Notes under the pieces: generated by a model
The model's input: only the letters and a program-made list of their open reading frames with translations
Told to the model about the DNA's origin: nothing
Databases searched by the model: none
Source: Pyropia yezoensis
Lineage: Eukaryota; Rhodophyta; Bangiophyceae; Bangiales; Bangiaceae
Reading direction: 5' to 3'
DNA length: 64,000 bases
Assembly: GCA_009829735.1 (NCBI GenBank)
Contig: CM020620.1
Coordinates: 23,162,020 to 23,226,019 of the forward strand
Made by a program: the position numbers and the translations under genes
Part shown: piece after piece, positions 50,033 through 60,839 of the stretch
Numbering within the stretch: position 1 is the stretch's first letter
How the letters are laid out: each line of letters starts with the position of its first letter

Positions 50033-52326
50033 TCTTCGGATCTTTGTCGAGATTGCTACGTGTCGACGCGTGAATAAGTGTTTTCCGATTGCGTCATGAG
50101 TTTGATGCTTTGGTATTTGTTAATTTCTTTTCGGCAAATTGACTACTTTCATGAGGGAAAGGGGGGTGGTGGGGGGCGAGAAGTTGAACTTGCCTGTTCA
50201 CCATTTACGAGTCGGGTGCGGTGCCGTTTCCAGACATGTGATGGCCTCGTCGTCTGGTCGATTGGATCGTTTGACCTCGTCGGCGATGGTGTGGGCTGCC
50301 GCCAAGCGACTTGGCCCCCCCCCCCCCCCCCCCCCCCGCACCCTCCTGCCGCCAAGGGACTTGCTCTCACGCCTCACTCACGCCTTACTGCCCCTCAAAC
50401 ACTCACACACGCACACGTGCGTCACTGCCTCTCAAACAGCCCACAAGGCGCACATCACCAGGGCGGTGACGCGCCACTGCTCAGCAGGTGGTGGCTTGGT
50501 CTGCGATGAAAATTAGGGTCATTAAACCCACCACTCAGTGTCACAAAAATGACTCGGACACACGCAGGACCCACCATTCGCTCATTAAAAGCTCCATAGA
50601 TCATTTGACATCTAATCGACCCCTCAATGGGCGCGCGCATCTCTAGTGATGAACGCCACGCGCTCCAGCCCGGGTATGGGCATTTCGCACGGTTCACATA
50701 ATTTTCTTGCATAGCTACCCTTTGGTGGGCAGGAGGACATCCCTGGGGGCAGGCTCGAATGCGCTCGAGCACGCTCACAGAAGAAAGTCAGGTGGGAGTG
50801 GGGGGGAAACCATAAAGAGAGTGCGAGGGGTGGGGGAGGGGGCACGAATTGAATTTCGAATTCCGAGGAGCCTGATCGCCGGCCGACACCGACGCTAAAT
50901 AGATAGGGTGGGAGGGCCGTCTTTGTCAAGAGGGGCGGGTGGGAGTGGCGGGGAAGCCATAAAGAGAGGGCGACGGGCGGGGGAGGGGGGACGAATTGAG
51001 TTTCGAATTCCGAGGAGCCCGATCACCTGCTGACACCGACGCGGATCAAACGGGAGGGGAGGGGATTTGGGCGGCGGCGCGAAATGATGTTGAATTGGAC
51101 GGTGACGTGGGTGTCTGGGGATGGGTGCTCTCATCCGTCGGCCGCACGTTCAGCCACAGGCAGGTCAGGTCAGTCGCTTCCCTCGGCGCCCCCCGGGTCT
51201 GACGAGAGCCGTAGGTCCACGCGGCCCGCGCGGTGTCGTGTGCTGGTGGCAGGATGGCCTGCCATTTGGATGCACCGCGCGGTGAGCTCGCAGCATGGCA
51301 ATGCCGTCTGTGGCGGTGGGTTTGAGGTACACGACTGCCCCCCCTCCCCCCCCCACCAAGACGTCCAGGATGACATTTTTCCCAAACGGTGCTCGTAGTG
51401 CATTGCAAACGGACGGGGCCTACCGGAAGCACCAAAAGGCTGGGTGCCCGCGTCCCGGCACGCCGCTCCACATGCACCGTGGCGAGCAGGCAGTGCCGAG
51501 GGTGGGTTCAATTGCAGTGTTGCTATTGCCCCACAGCACGGTGGCGGTCACTCTCCCAACACGTGCCGTCGGGAGGGGGGGGGGGGGAGGGGGGGGGGGA
51601 GCGGGGGGGGAGGGGGGGAGGTGGGGGGGGGGGGAGGGGGCGCTCGCTCGCCATGGTTGGGCGAGCCGCACGGACGCTGGCGTGTCAGTCGGCTCAAATG
51701 CCACAGTGCATGCGGTGCACTCCGTCCCGCACCCACCGTCGCGCTACTGGCGGCTGCCATGAGCACAGCGTCTGTGCGCGGTCTGCAATTGGGCCACCAA
51801 CCCCATCACCACCACCGCCGCCGCCACTCCACCACCGCCAGCCCCACCACCGCCACCGCCGCCGCCGCCGCGCCACGGGACACTCTCACGGCAGCCACCG
51901 TCGGCCGCGGGTGCCGCGGAGATGAGAAGGACCTTTCATTTCCGGGGCGGCGAGCTAAGGCCACGAGACAGCCCACAGGGGCACGTGGCGGTGCGAGCGT
52001 CCTCCGCTCTGCCCCCTGCCCGAGAGGTAGCGTCGGTTGGGGGGTGGCGGGGGGCGGGCGTCGGGGGGGGGGAGGGGGGGGGCGGGAGGGGGTTGGGAGG
52101 ACCTGGACCGCCGGCCTCCTGACGGCCCGTGCAGCACATCGCCAGCGTCTACAGCACGCGTACGGCATCGAGTGAGGACCCCGGCCCGGATGGTGCCTTG
52201 CCAGACAATGAATAGGGCGGTAGGTGGTGCCCCGAGGTTCCCCATCTTTGCCAACCCCGTCAGCCACCGTCGACAATCCCTCCCACCCACCCTCCTCACA
52301 GTCGTTCCCACACACACCACCCCCCC

Positions 52327-52327
<1 letters not shown>
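50033..52327. other. Intergenic upstream of the Fanzor gene
   Basis: An AT-richer stretch at 50,040-50,150, poly-C at 50315-50337, a 147-bp direct duplication from 50791, and long G-rich runs at about 51,577-51,640 and 52,064-52,100. Several short frames exist without motifs. No terminal inverted repeat of a DNA transposon was found by eye. Confidence 0.4.
50791..51040 (+). repeat. Direct duplication with 147-bp offset
   Basis: Two copies share GGTGGGAGTGG, CCATAAAGAGAG, CGAATTGA-TTTCGAATTCC and GAGGAGCC-GATC. The second copy is shorter. A gapped similarity of moderate age. Confidence 0.85.
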
Positions 52328-52366
<39 letters not shown>

Positions 52367-52387
52367 CCCCCCCCCCCCCCCCCCCCC
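52328..52387 (+). repeat. Poly-C tract before the Fanzor start
   Basis: 38 C, one G, 21 C, then GCCCCGGATTCACG and the ATG at 52402. No AG lies between tract and ATG, so it is not an intron end here. It may be a promoter or 5' leader element. Confidence 0.9.
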
Positions 52388-52401
52388 GCCCCGGATTCAC
52401 G

Positions 52402-55400
52402 ATGAACGATGATGACGACGGCAGCGACCAAGACATTGGCGTCGACGGGCTGGACGGCGACACCACCTCAGACGAGGAGTGGGACCCGGCACAAGAGCAG
52501 GCGTACGTTCAAGACGCACGCAACGTGGTGACGCTCAAGCGGGCGGTGCTCGCCGCCAACCTGAGCCGCCTGCAGGGCGTGTCTGCACCCCACGGGGGCG
52601 ACGCGGCCTCGTCGGCCGACTGGTCTGCCGCCGTCGCGCAGTTGCAGCAGGCGGCCAAGGATGAGGAGGCGGCGGGCCCCCTCGACGGCGCCGGCGAGGA
52701 CCTCGTCGCGGCCATCACAGGCGCGGCACAGGCGGTCAGCGTGTACTGTGGTGGTCGGGCGGCGGCGGCAAGCGAGGCCGAGGTGGAGCTCGCCGCACGC
52801 GCCAAGACGGCCGCTGGGCTGATTGGCGTGGCCGCCGCGGGCTTGCCCCGGCGCGAGGCTGCCACTGACGCACCGCCCGCCCGCAAGGGGCGGACGCAAA
52901 AGTGTAGCGGATGTGGCGAGCCCGGGCACAAGGTCACCTCTTGCAAGGCCCCGGCTGGTGCAGGGCCGGCGGCCGCTGCCGCCGCCGCTGCCGCTGCCGC
53001 CGCCGTCCCGGCGGCGGCGGCGGCGGCCGCGTCCAAGTGTCGCGACTGCCTGGGAGGGGGCCACAGCAGCGGGGACGCCGCCTGCCCGGTGCAGCGGCAC
53101 TGTGGGGGCGTGCCAGCGGCCTACGACCGCGGCGTCGACCCCGACTGCAAGGACCCGCTTCAGAGCACTGGACGGCAGACGCGGGCGTGTACCGTGCCGG
53201 TGGGCGTCCTCGCGAGGGCGGTGTTTGGGGACGACAAGGACGACGCCGACACGCGCGCGGCGGTGGAGACAGCGCTGCAAGCAGAGCTGGAGGACCTCTC
53301 TGGGGCGGCTACCAAGCTCCGCTTCCTCATGCTCCGCGTCCTCGACGTGGCATTGCGGCGCCTGGTGTCGACCGTCGCCGACGCTGCCGCCGACGACGCC
53401 GACTGCACGGAGGCCGTGCCCGCAAACTGGGCGCCCGTCTGGCTGTGGTTGGCCTACGCCTGCGGCTGCGAGGGTGTGTCTGGCAGTCCCCTGCAGGCGG
53501 GCACCGTGTGTGCGGGGTGTGGCAAGGGGCGGACCAACACGCGGATGGCGCGCGCCCGCTCTGTGGTGACGACGAGCCACCCGCTGCTGGCCGAGGCGCT
53601 CTCCTACGCCCTGACGCAGGTGATGGCCGTCACGGCAGCTGCGTGCGACCGGTATCTTCCAGCGAGCAACAACACGGCACGATGGGAGCCCGTCGCCACC
53701 ATCGTGGCCACCCACGCCGGGCGGTGTGTGGACGCGGCGTGTCGCAAGCTGGGCGCCAAGGCGGCCAAGGACGCGCTGGCCACCCCCCCCGCTGCCACGG
53801 CTGCTCCAGCGGGCGGCTCTGCCTGGGACACGGAGCGGCGGCTGACGCGGTGGGCGGCCGCGCGCTTCCGCGCGGGGACCGCGGACAAGGCAACGCCGGG
53901 CCGGCGGGGCCTCAACGGCGTCCCCTAGCACCTGGTCCAGGCGCTGGCGCAACGGGTAGCCGTCATGCAGGCGGCCATGCCACCCTCTGTGGCGGGCCTC
54001 TTTCCAGCAACGCCTGTGAAGAAGCGCCGCTGGTGGGCGTACGTGCCATTTCTCCTCCACGTCCTGAATGTGGGTGTGGGGAGCCCGTACGCCCTCATCC
54101 CTGGCGCCCGAGCGGTGCTCCACGGTCACGGCACGCTGGTGCCGGACAGGATGCTCCCCCTGTTGCGGGCAGTTTCGGCCGCCACTGGCGTGGGGGTGCG
54201 TGGCCACCCCAGTCTTCGGGCATGGCCAGAGCTGCGAACGGGCGGTGCAGCGGTGCTGGCCGCCATGGCTGGTGTCGGTGGCCGCGCCAACCGGGCCGCC
54301 TCCCAGCTGTCTACCGACGGCGTGGCGGTAACGTTTTTTCTGTCTCGACCCGACACGGCCGCAGAGGCCGAGGCGCGGGCGGTGGCCTGGGCCAAGAAGC
54401 TGGACGGCGGTGGACGTGCGCGGGACCGCGGCGGCAAAGGCTTTGCGTCCCGGGCGAGGGTACTGACGCAGCTCGAGCGGGCTGGCCTGCCGTTGGCGCG
54501 CGTCCGGTGGCTCCAGATGGTCGGTGGAGACCCGGGACGGTCTGCCGTGCTGTCGGGAGCACCGGGTGAGCGCGTGGCGACGGCAGACCTCCCAGCCCGC
54601 CCCGCCGTAGCCGCGATGCGCGCCTCGTGGTCCCGCCACATGGGCTTGGACGCGCTCAACCGGGCGGCCGTGGCGCTCCTGCGTGGGGCGGGCGTCCAAG
54701 ACGGGGTGGCGGCAGCCGCAACCACGCCCGAGGGCCACCCACCGGGGGGGTCTAGGAAGCGGGCGGCGGCGGGCGCCCCGGCTGCAGGGGCGGGAACAGG
54801 GGGAGGCCGCTCCAAGCGACAAGCGCGGCGGTCGTCACCCGACGGGAGCGACGATGATGCGGCGGCGGTGGCCCCGGCGGCGGCGGGTGCGACGACGCCC
54901 CCCGAGGCAAAGACCTACCAGACGGCGAGCCCCGGCGGTGGCCACGGGCGCGTGCGGCGTGGGCCGCAGGCGTCCATCCGACGGGCCCGCCGCACCCAGC
55001 TCGCCACCTCGGTGCGGCGTGTGCTGCGTCGCACGCGCCTGTCCCGGTGGACTGTGCCCCGTCACGAGGCGGAAAAGGTGGCATGGTCGCTGGTGGACCC
55101 CACTGCCGCGGCGGGCAACAGTGCCAGCGGCACCACCCCAGACGCGCCGCTGCAGGACCGGGTGGACGCGCTGCCCCGGCGCAAGGGGTGTCGTCGACTG
55201 GCACCCGTCCCCGGCCTTCGCTACAGCCTGAGTGCCGCCCACTTTCGCGAGGCCAGCGGCGGTAACTTTTTGGCCCGTGCGTGGAAGAAGTGGCGGGCAC
55301 GCAGCGGTACTGAGGCGGGACCGGTGGCGGTGGCGATGGCGGGACTGGTGGCGGCGGCGGCGGGTGACGGAGGCGGCGTCGCTGGCCACCTACCACCCGT

Positions 55401-56601
55401 CGACTTGGCAGCAGCACACGGCACGATGCGTACCGGCGACGACGGCAAGCACCTGCAGGCAACGCTCGAGTGGGCCGCCCGTCGCGACACGGCCGCGTAC
55501 GGCCAGCGATTTGGCGCGCAAGCCACGCGACACCTGCGGACGGCGCGTGTGTGCAAGGCCATCCAACGCGGCCGCTTTGCTGCCTCGGTGGCGCGGGACC
55601 TGACCGGCGGCCTCCTTCGCCAGGTCCGTGGCGGCGGCGCGGTCGTCGTGGCCATGGACACCGCGCGCGTGCGCGGGGGGGACGCCTAGCTCCGCCGCCA
55701 CCTCCGACGGCTGTGCTGGTTTGTCGACCAGGACGAGTTCAACACCAGCCAGGCGTGCTCCGAGTGTCACGACAAGATGGTGCTCATCTACCCGACGGGC
55801 AACTCCCCCCCCAAGATTCCAAGAGAGCTGAATGGGCCGCCGGCCGGCCCTCTGCCGTCGACACGGCGTGTGCGGATGGCGGCTGGGTCGCGTCGGGGGC
55901 GGCCAAAGCGGGCCCTCCCCTCTGCTACCCACGTGACGCGCCGAGGGCCAGACCCCGACGCCTACCGGGAGGCCGTCCGAGCCACTGCCCGTGCTGCTGC
56001 TGTGGCGCGGCGCGCGGCCGCGCTGGCCGCCTGTGCCGTCGAGGACCGCGCCGTCTATGCCGACCCGAGGCGGCTGAGCGAGTGGGCGGCCAAGGGCTGC
56101 TACACGTGCTCTCTCGCGGCCCCACAAGGCCCCGGTCACCCAGCGCCACACCCGCCCGTGATTCGCAATCGGGACGACGTTGCGGCCCGCAATATGGCGT
56201 GGGTGGCCGCTCGTCGTCTCACGGGTACCAACGTGTGGCCTTTCAAGCGCCCGTTTGGTATGAGGTGGGCCTGGACGACCAAGCGTCCTCCAAGTGGTGT
56301 TCCCGTCCCGCCTGTACGTCGCACCCGTGCGACTACGCGGGTCGATGTACGGCCCGTACTGGCTGCAGTGGACACTGTCGGCGACGGTGGGGGTGGGGGT
56401 GGCGGTGGCGGTGGCGGTGGTGGTGGCGGTGGTAGGGGGGTTGTCGACGGCGACGCGACGGCGGCGTCCTGTACGACGCGACGCGGTGCTCCTGGTGGGG
56501 AACAGGTGGCGGCGGCCGGCAGTGCCATGGACGGGGTACGTCGGGCGGAGACGGGGGCGACAGACGCGCCCCGTGGTCTGGTGGACACTGCAAGACGCTA
56601 A
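52402..56601 (+). CDS. Fanzor-type (eukaryotic TnpB-like) RNA-guided nuclease, two in-frame TAG codons
   Basis: A single plus frame of 1,400 codons, open from the ATG at 52402 to TAA at 56599 except for TAG at 53926-53928 and 55687-55689. The N-terminal part has a CCHC knuckle (CSGCGEPGHKVTSC, codon 168) and a second knuckle-like CRDCLGGGH (codon 213). A helical region follows, then TDGVAVTFFLS and VGGDPGRSAVL (RuvC-I Asp at codon 710). The C-terminal part has DEFNTSQACSECH (codons 1112-1123), a second Cys pair GCYTC (1233-1236), and RNRDDVAARNM with the RuvC-III Asp near codon 1258. This is the Fanzor/TnpB order. Fanzors are guided by an RNA encoded near their 3' end and cut DNA. A Gly run follows the core. 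The second TAG lies between two conserved segments. It may be a decaying gene or one using stop read-through. No transposase is recognised nearby. Confidence 0.8.
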
Positions 56602-57101
56602 GACAGCGCACATCTTGCCCGTGACCCTCACCTACCACGGGATGCGTCAGCCGCCCCCTTTTTCGCCGACGAGCCAATTATGGGTAATTGTCGGCCGTTC
56701 ACCAGAAGGTTAGACGCCGGCTTTTCCCGGGGACCTTTCCCAGGATGAGTCGGATGTTTCCCGGAGGGGTTTAACCGATAGTTCTATGTTCCACAGCACC
56801 CTGAAATGAATTGACTGTCTATCAACAGAATCTGTGTGACATAATGTGTCTGACGATACCCCGTGATCACGTGCTCGAAATACTTACATAGATCTTAGAC
56901 TGGAAGTGCCGGGCTTGCCCCACCGTGGCATGACGGTGGTATGTAAATACGGTCTCTGAGAGTTGGCTCTGAGAGCTGTCTCTGAGCGTCGTCCCAAGAG
57001 ACGGTGCGCCGCTGTGTGGACGCGGCGGTCGCCGCACACAACTCCACCAAGCAGAGCGGCCTGCCCATCCCCCTCCCTCCCCTCGCTCCCCCGGCCCCAG
57101 C
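56602..57101. other. Gap between Fanzor and TadA
   Basis: An AT-richer stretch at about 56,700-56,960. This is where a Fanzor guide RNA could be encoded, but no structure was established by eye. The last 40 bases before the TadA start are almost pure pyrimidine. Confidence 0.4.
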
Positions 57102-58259
57102 ATGAGGCACCTCTCCTTCGCTCCCCCACTGCGGCTGTGGTTGCGACTTGGGACGGCCATGGCGGCCGAGAGGGTGGGACGGGGGACGCCCGCCTTCGCG
57201 GCGCTGCCGCTGCCGCCGCGCCCAGCCGCCGCCACTGCCACCGCCGCGGCCACGGCCGCCACCGTCGGGCATGCACGTCGCTGGCCTCATCTGCCACAGT
57301 CGCCATGCGCTTGTGGGGCTCCTCCCGAGAGGGGGCTGGCGAGCCCGCAGGCCGGGAGCCCTCCCGCCCCGTTCCCGCTGTCACCGGCGACGGCTGCAGC
57401 CACGGCGGGGGCGGCGGGCGGCTTCCCTCCCCCCGCATTCCTGCCTGGTCACCCTGAGCCAAAGGCGGGCGCCCCCCCCACGCCCTCCCCGGCCGCCCAT
57501 CCTGGTGGAGGGGTCGTCTTTACCCGTCCGCCGGCCCCCCCGGGGCGCCCCCCCCCCTCCCCTACCTTTGCCGCCACCCCCGCAGTGGACGCCCACTGGA
57601 TGGGCGTGGCGCTCGCCGCGGCGGCGGCGGCCGGGGAACGCGGGGAGGTCCCCATTGGCGCCGTCGTCGTGTCGTCGGCGGGCACGCCCCTGGCGGTGGC
57701 GGGCAACGCGGTCGAGGCGACTGCAGACGCGACCGCCCACGCAGAGGTGGTGGCGCTCCGCGCGGCGGGCGCCGCAGCGGGGGGGTGGCGGCTGGGCGGC
57801 GCCACCCTCTACGCCACCGTCGAGCCGTGTGCGCTGTGCGCGCTGGCCGCCGCCGCCGCCCGCGTCGGGCGGGTGGTGTATGGGGACCCCGACCACCGGC
57901 TGGGGGGGTATGGCAGCTGGGTGGACGTGGGCGCCATGAGCCACCCCTACTGGCAGGTGGGGGAGGTGGTGGGGGGGGTGAGGGCCGGCGGGGGGGCGCT
58001 CGGGGGGGGGGAGCTGGTGCGCGCCTTCTTTCGACGGCGGCGGGCAGAGACCAAGGCGGCAGCCAGGGAGCGGGCGGCGGGGGGTGGGGCACCCACCGTG
58101 GGACTACCTGAAGGGGTAAGGTTAAGCCGCCCGTGTGGCGGGGGAGGGGCAGCCGGGGGCACGGCCGGGGAGTGCGGCGCGGTGGTGGACGAGGGGAGCG
58201 ACGGCCGCGCCTCTGGACAGACCCCTCCTGCTGCAAGCACTGGACGGTCATCTCTGTAG
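57102..58259 (+). CDS. tadA: tRNA-specific adenosine deaminase, bacterial/plastid TadA type
   Basis: 385 residues. It converts adenosine to inosine at the wobble base of tRNA-Arg(ACG). The deaminase domain spans about residues 165-325. It has PIGAVVV, then HAE (213-215: zinc His and catalytic Glu), TVEPCALC (zinc Cys at 243 and 246), RVGRVVYGDPDHRLGGYGS, and a C-terminal ELVRAFFRRRRAETK like bacterial TadA. The first 160 residues are Ala/Pro-rich with Arg and few acids, which fits an organellar transit peptide plus linker. TadA-type enzymes in algae and plants serve the plastid, while the cytosolic enzyme is the Tad2/Tad3 type. The start is the first ATG after a pyrimidine-rich leader. No intron is seen. 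All catalytic residues are present. Confidence 0.87.
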   Translation: MRHLSFAPPLRLWLRLGTAMAAERVGRGTPAFAALPLPPRPAAATATAAATAATVGHARRWPHLPQSPCACGAPPERGLASPQAGSPPAPFPLSPATAAATAGAAGGFPPPAFLPGHPEPKAGAPPTPSPAAHPGGGVVFTRPPAPPGRPPPSPTFAATPAVDAHWMGVALAAAAAAGERGEVPIGAVVVSSAGTPLAVAGNAVEATADATAHAEVVALRAAGAAAGGWRLGGATLYATVEPCALCALAAAAARVGRVVYGDPDHRLGGYGSWVDVGAMSHPYWQVGEVVGGVRAGGGALGGGELVRAFFRRRRAETKAAARERAAGGGAPTVGLPEGVRLSRPCGGGGAAGGTAGECGAVVDEGSDGRASGQTPPAASTGRSSL

Positions 58260-58791
58260 ACCACTCCCTTTGCCGTTGGGAGGCTTGAGCCCTCTCGGTC
58301 ACCGCCAGAGTGGCTTCAGGGAGTAGGCTGCTGTTCTTAGCAAGGACAAACACCCCATGATGTGATGGGCAGTCGCGTCGTCCCGCCCGCGCGTCCGTCT
58401 CTGGCGCCGCCGTGCTGGCAGTCGCCTGCCAGGGATCAGCTGGGGTTGGGGGGCATGGTCAGCACGTTTGGGGAACCACAGCACGACTACCCTCCCGGGA
58501 CGCGCAAGAGCGTCCACACGAACCGCGCGGCGGGGACGATCAGCGGGGTTTCGCAGAGCCTCGGAGGAGAGAGTGGAAAAGCATCCAAGTCTGATATTTA
58601 CACGAGGAATAGGACGGAGTCAAAAATTCTACCGTCCGCACCAGGAACGTCCGGGTTGCGGGCTATTCAGAGATAGCACCGTCAACCACCGCGTTGGCAC
58701 CCACCATCAGTTCCACCCGCTCGCTACGGCCTGCGCCTTTTGACAGCCACACCGGTCGGCAGCAGCTTCCACAGCTCCAGGGACCAAAACG
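58260..58791. other. Gap between the TadA and cyclotransferase genes
   Basis: The two genes converge here. No gene or RNA was recognised. Confidence 0.5.
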
Positions 58792-59574
58792 CTAGGCTTT
58801 CCCGCCGACAGTCACGGACGAGGCCTGAGAGGCAGCCATGCAGCCGGGCGGCACAGCGTAGCGAGCGCGCTCCGTGCGAGGCACGTAGCGTCGATCTTGG
58901 TAGTCTACGAGGCACTCACCACGAGCCAGTTCCCGCGTGTAGTTGACCTTGAGGTACGTGTGCACCGAGCGCACCTCCCCCCGCGGGCCAACCACATCGA
59001 TGAGCTCACGACTGTAGTTCACTCCGACATTTTCCAGCACATCAAGCGCGGCCAGCGCGTCGGGTGTCACAGCGTACAGCTCCCCAACGACCCGGTGGCC
59101 CTTGCCAGGAGAGGCCAGCAGGTAGGGCGAGTACCAGTCGCCACCAACTACCAGCGGGTACGCGCCAACGGTGGTGCACCGGCCGAGGTAGATGGAGTTG
59201 GTAAGCAAGGGGGCGTTGGGGAAGCCCCGCTTGAGCGTCCCATATACCATCACCACTGTCATGCCGGGAGAGGCGGCGACGTGGGCCGCCGCCCCGCTAG
59301 CCATCGGCGGAGCAGCGACCGCCCGTGCGGTTGTGTCCACCCGACCCACACGGCTTGCCGGCTGGGCCACCGTCATGGTGATAGGGCACCGGGGGGGCCA
59401 GGCGCCGGCCGCTGCTGTGGTGCCCGCAACGCTGCAAGCGGGCTGCTTCGCGCCCGCCACCCAGCCGCCTCGGGCCTTGTCAGGAAGGGCTTGCCGCCTG
59501 TGGCGGTTCCACTGCTGGACACTTGGAGGGGGTGCAGTGAAGCAAAGCGGCGTCGCCTGGAGGGCAGCGGGCAT
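58792..59574 (-). CDS. Gamma-glutamylcyclotransferase/AIG2-like protein
   Basis: 260 residues from the ATG at 59574. The cyclotransferase fold starts near residue 104 with VMVYGTLKRGFPN, the substrate-binding YGTLxxG loop of the family. It continues with YPLVVGG, SPYLLASPGKGHRVVGELY and ALDVLENVGVNYSREL. The Glu in LENV is the likely catalytic acid, and VHTYLK follows. Family members cleave gamma-glutamyl amines or peptides to 5-oxoproline. The closest pattern is the GGACT/AIG2 group. The first 100 residues are Ala/Pro/Arg-rich and could be a transit peptide, or the real start may be the Met just before TVVMVYGTLK. A 17-base C tract (coding strand) lies about 146 bp upstream. It converges with TadA. 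Confidence 0.8.
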   Translation of the reverse strand: MPAALQATPLCFTAPPPSVQQWNRHRRQALPDKARGGWVAGAKQPACSVAGTTAAAGAWPPRCPITMTVAQPASRVGRVDTTARAVAAPPMASGAAAHVAASPGMTVVMVYGTLKRGFPNAPLLTNSIYLGRCTTVGAYPLVVGGDWYSPYLLASPGKGHRVVGELYAVTPDALAALDVLENVGVNYSRELIDVVGPRGEVRSVHTYLKVNYTRELARGECLVDYQDRRYVPRTERARYAVPPGCMAASQASSVTVGGKA

Positions 59575-60264
59575 GATCGGGACGTGGCAAACCCGCAGTC
59601 ACGGGTTCCGAGGCAGAGTCAGAAAAAAATAGATGAAAGGAAACCACGAGGAAGAAAAAAGGACAAGATGGGAGTTGGGGAAGAAAGAAGGAAGGTGGGG
59701 AGGAGACAAATGTGGAGGAGGGGGGGGGGGGGGGGGCAGGGGGGCGAAAAAAGAGTCGAGGTGCAGGGTAAGGTCACGCCCACGGTAGGGGTGGCGCCGT
59801 AGAGGCAGAGGACGAAACGAGTACGCGAGCGTCCTGAGTAGCACGATGGTGGGTCACGCGTGCCACGCAAACGGGTTCGAAGGGTGAAAGATGAGCACAA
59901 GAACAGAACGCCAGTTGTGCACGGAAGGAGGGTGGTGGAGTGAGAGAAGCCGCACATGGATGTCGCTACGGGCGGCTTAGGGCCTATAAAGGCCGGCCGG
60001 TGGCGAACGCCGCACCCACACGGCCGCGGCCGAAAGAGTCCGTCCGCCGCCCGCGCTGGGTGGTGCGTCTGGGGGGCGCGCTGCCAGGACCGGCGTCTGG
60101 GCCACCAGCCGCGCATACCCGCCCGCAGCCAAGCACGGTGTCCAGCAGAGGCCCAAACACGGGCCGCCACGCTGCGTGCTCTTCCCACACCCCCCAGGAA
60201 ACCAATGCGGCAGCTCAAGCCAAATGTGGGCCGGCTGGGGCCCTGAACCCACTCACCCTCTCAA
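59575..60264. other. Upstream region of the cyclotransferase gene
   Basis: Contains the C tract on the minus strand (59720-59736), a purine-rich plus strand at 59,620-59,760, and no recognisable gene. Confidence 0.4.
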
Positions 60265-60825
60265 ATGAGCCCCCCGCGCGGGCCCGTTGTCCTCTCCGAC
60301 CGCACGGCCAAAACGATGGCGGCGGATGAGCGCGCAGCGGCACTCCTCGCCATCCGTTCAGGCAAACATCTAAATGGATGGTCGAGAACAGGTCAGACTC
60401 CCAGCGACTGGAGCAGCAAGGCCATCGAGGCGTGGCAGTGCAGGCCATTCTCTGCCGTGGATTGGTTGCCCACGTGTCCGCTTGCGAGCGGAGCCGACAG
60501 GGTTGTGTGCGAGGCCCTCGGTATGGGCCGTCCATTTCAGATAGTAAGTCCCAGCGGAGGCGTATCAGCCGCACGTGCGACAGATGGATATGAGTCGCTG
60601 ACAAGGTCTACCCGGAATGCATTGAAGGGTGCACACCACCCCGCCACCATGTCGACTGTGCACCCAAGAGCCACCAAGAGCCACCAAAAGCCACCACCAA
60701 CACGCCGTCACCCAGTCGCGCGATGTGGGCGTCGGGGCCACGGATGCATTCGTCAACGAGTCGCGGGTGGGCGGTGTGAAAGCAGACCCTCCACCCCGGT
60801 CTTCCTCCTGTTCGCTGTCACCTGA
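60265..60825 (+). CDS. Hypothetical protein
   Basis: A 186-residue frame from an ATG at 60265. The first 110 residues have balanced composition (AADERAAALLAIRSG, DWLPTCPLASGADRVVCEAL). The rest is Arg/Pro-rich and includes a short AAGAGCCACC repeat at about 60,665-60,695. No family is recognised. It may be a first exon: another plus frame at 60,700-60,850 also looks protein-like. Confidence 0.25.
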   Translation: MSPPRGPVVLSDRTAKTMAADERAAALLAIRSGKHLNGWSRTGQTPSDWSSKAIEAWQCRPFSAVDWLPTCPLASGADRVVCEALGMGRPFQIVSPSGGVSAARATDGYESLTRSTRNALKGAHHPATMSTVHPRATKSHQKPPPTRRHPVARCGRRGHGCIRQRVAGGRCESRPSTPVFLLFAVT

Positions 60826-60839
60826 ACAAGCCGCAGGGG

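Noticed and set aside
52910-54570. Overlapping plus-strand frame of about 550 codons within the Fanzor gene
   Set aside because: It is Gly/Arg/Pro-rich with no motif and is the shadow expected from GC-rich codon usage.
52468-54822. Long minus-strand frame opposite the Fanzor gene
   Set aside because: Arg/His-rich composition typical of an antisense shadow, with no motif.
52402-56601. General reassignment of TAG to an amino acid
   Set aside because: TAG ends the aORF in both chromovirus copies and both family X genes at expected places, so TAG appears to be a normal stop here.
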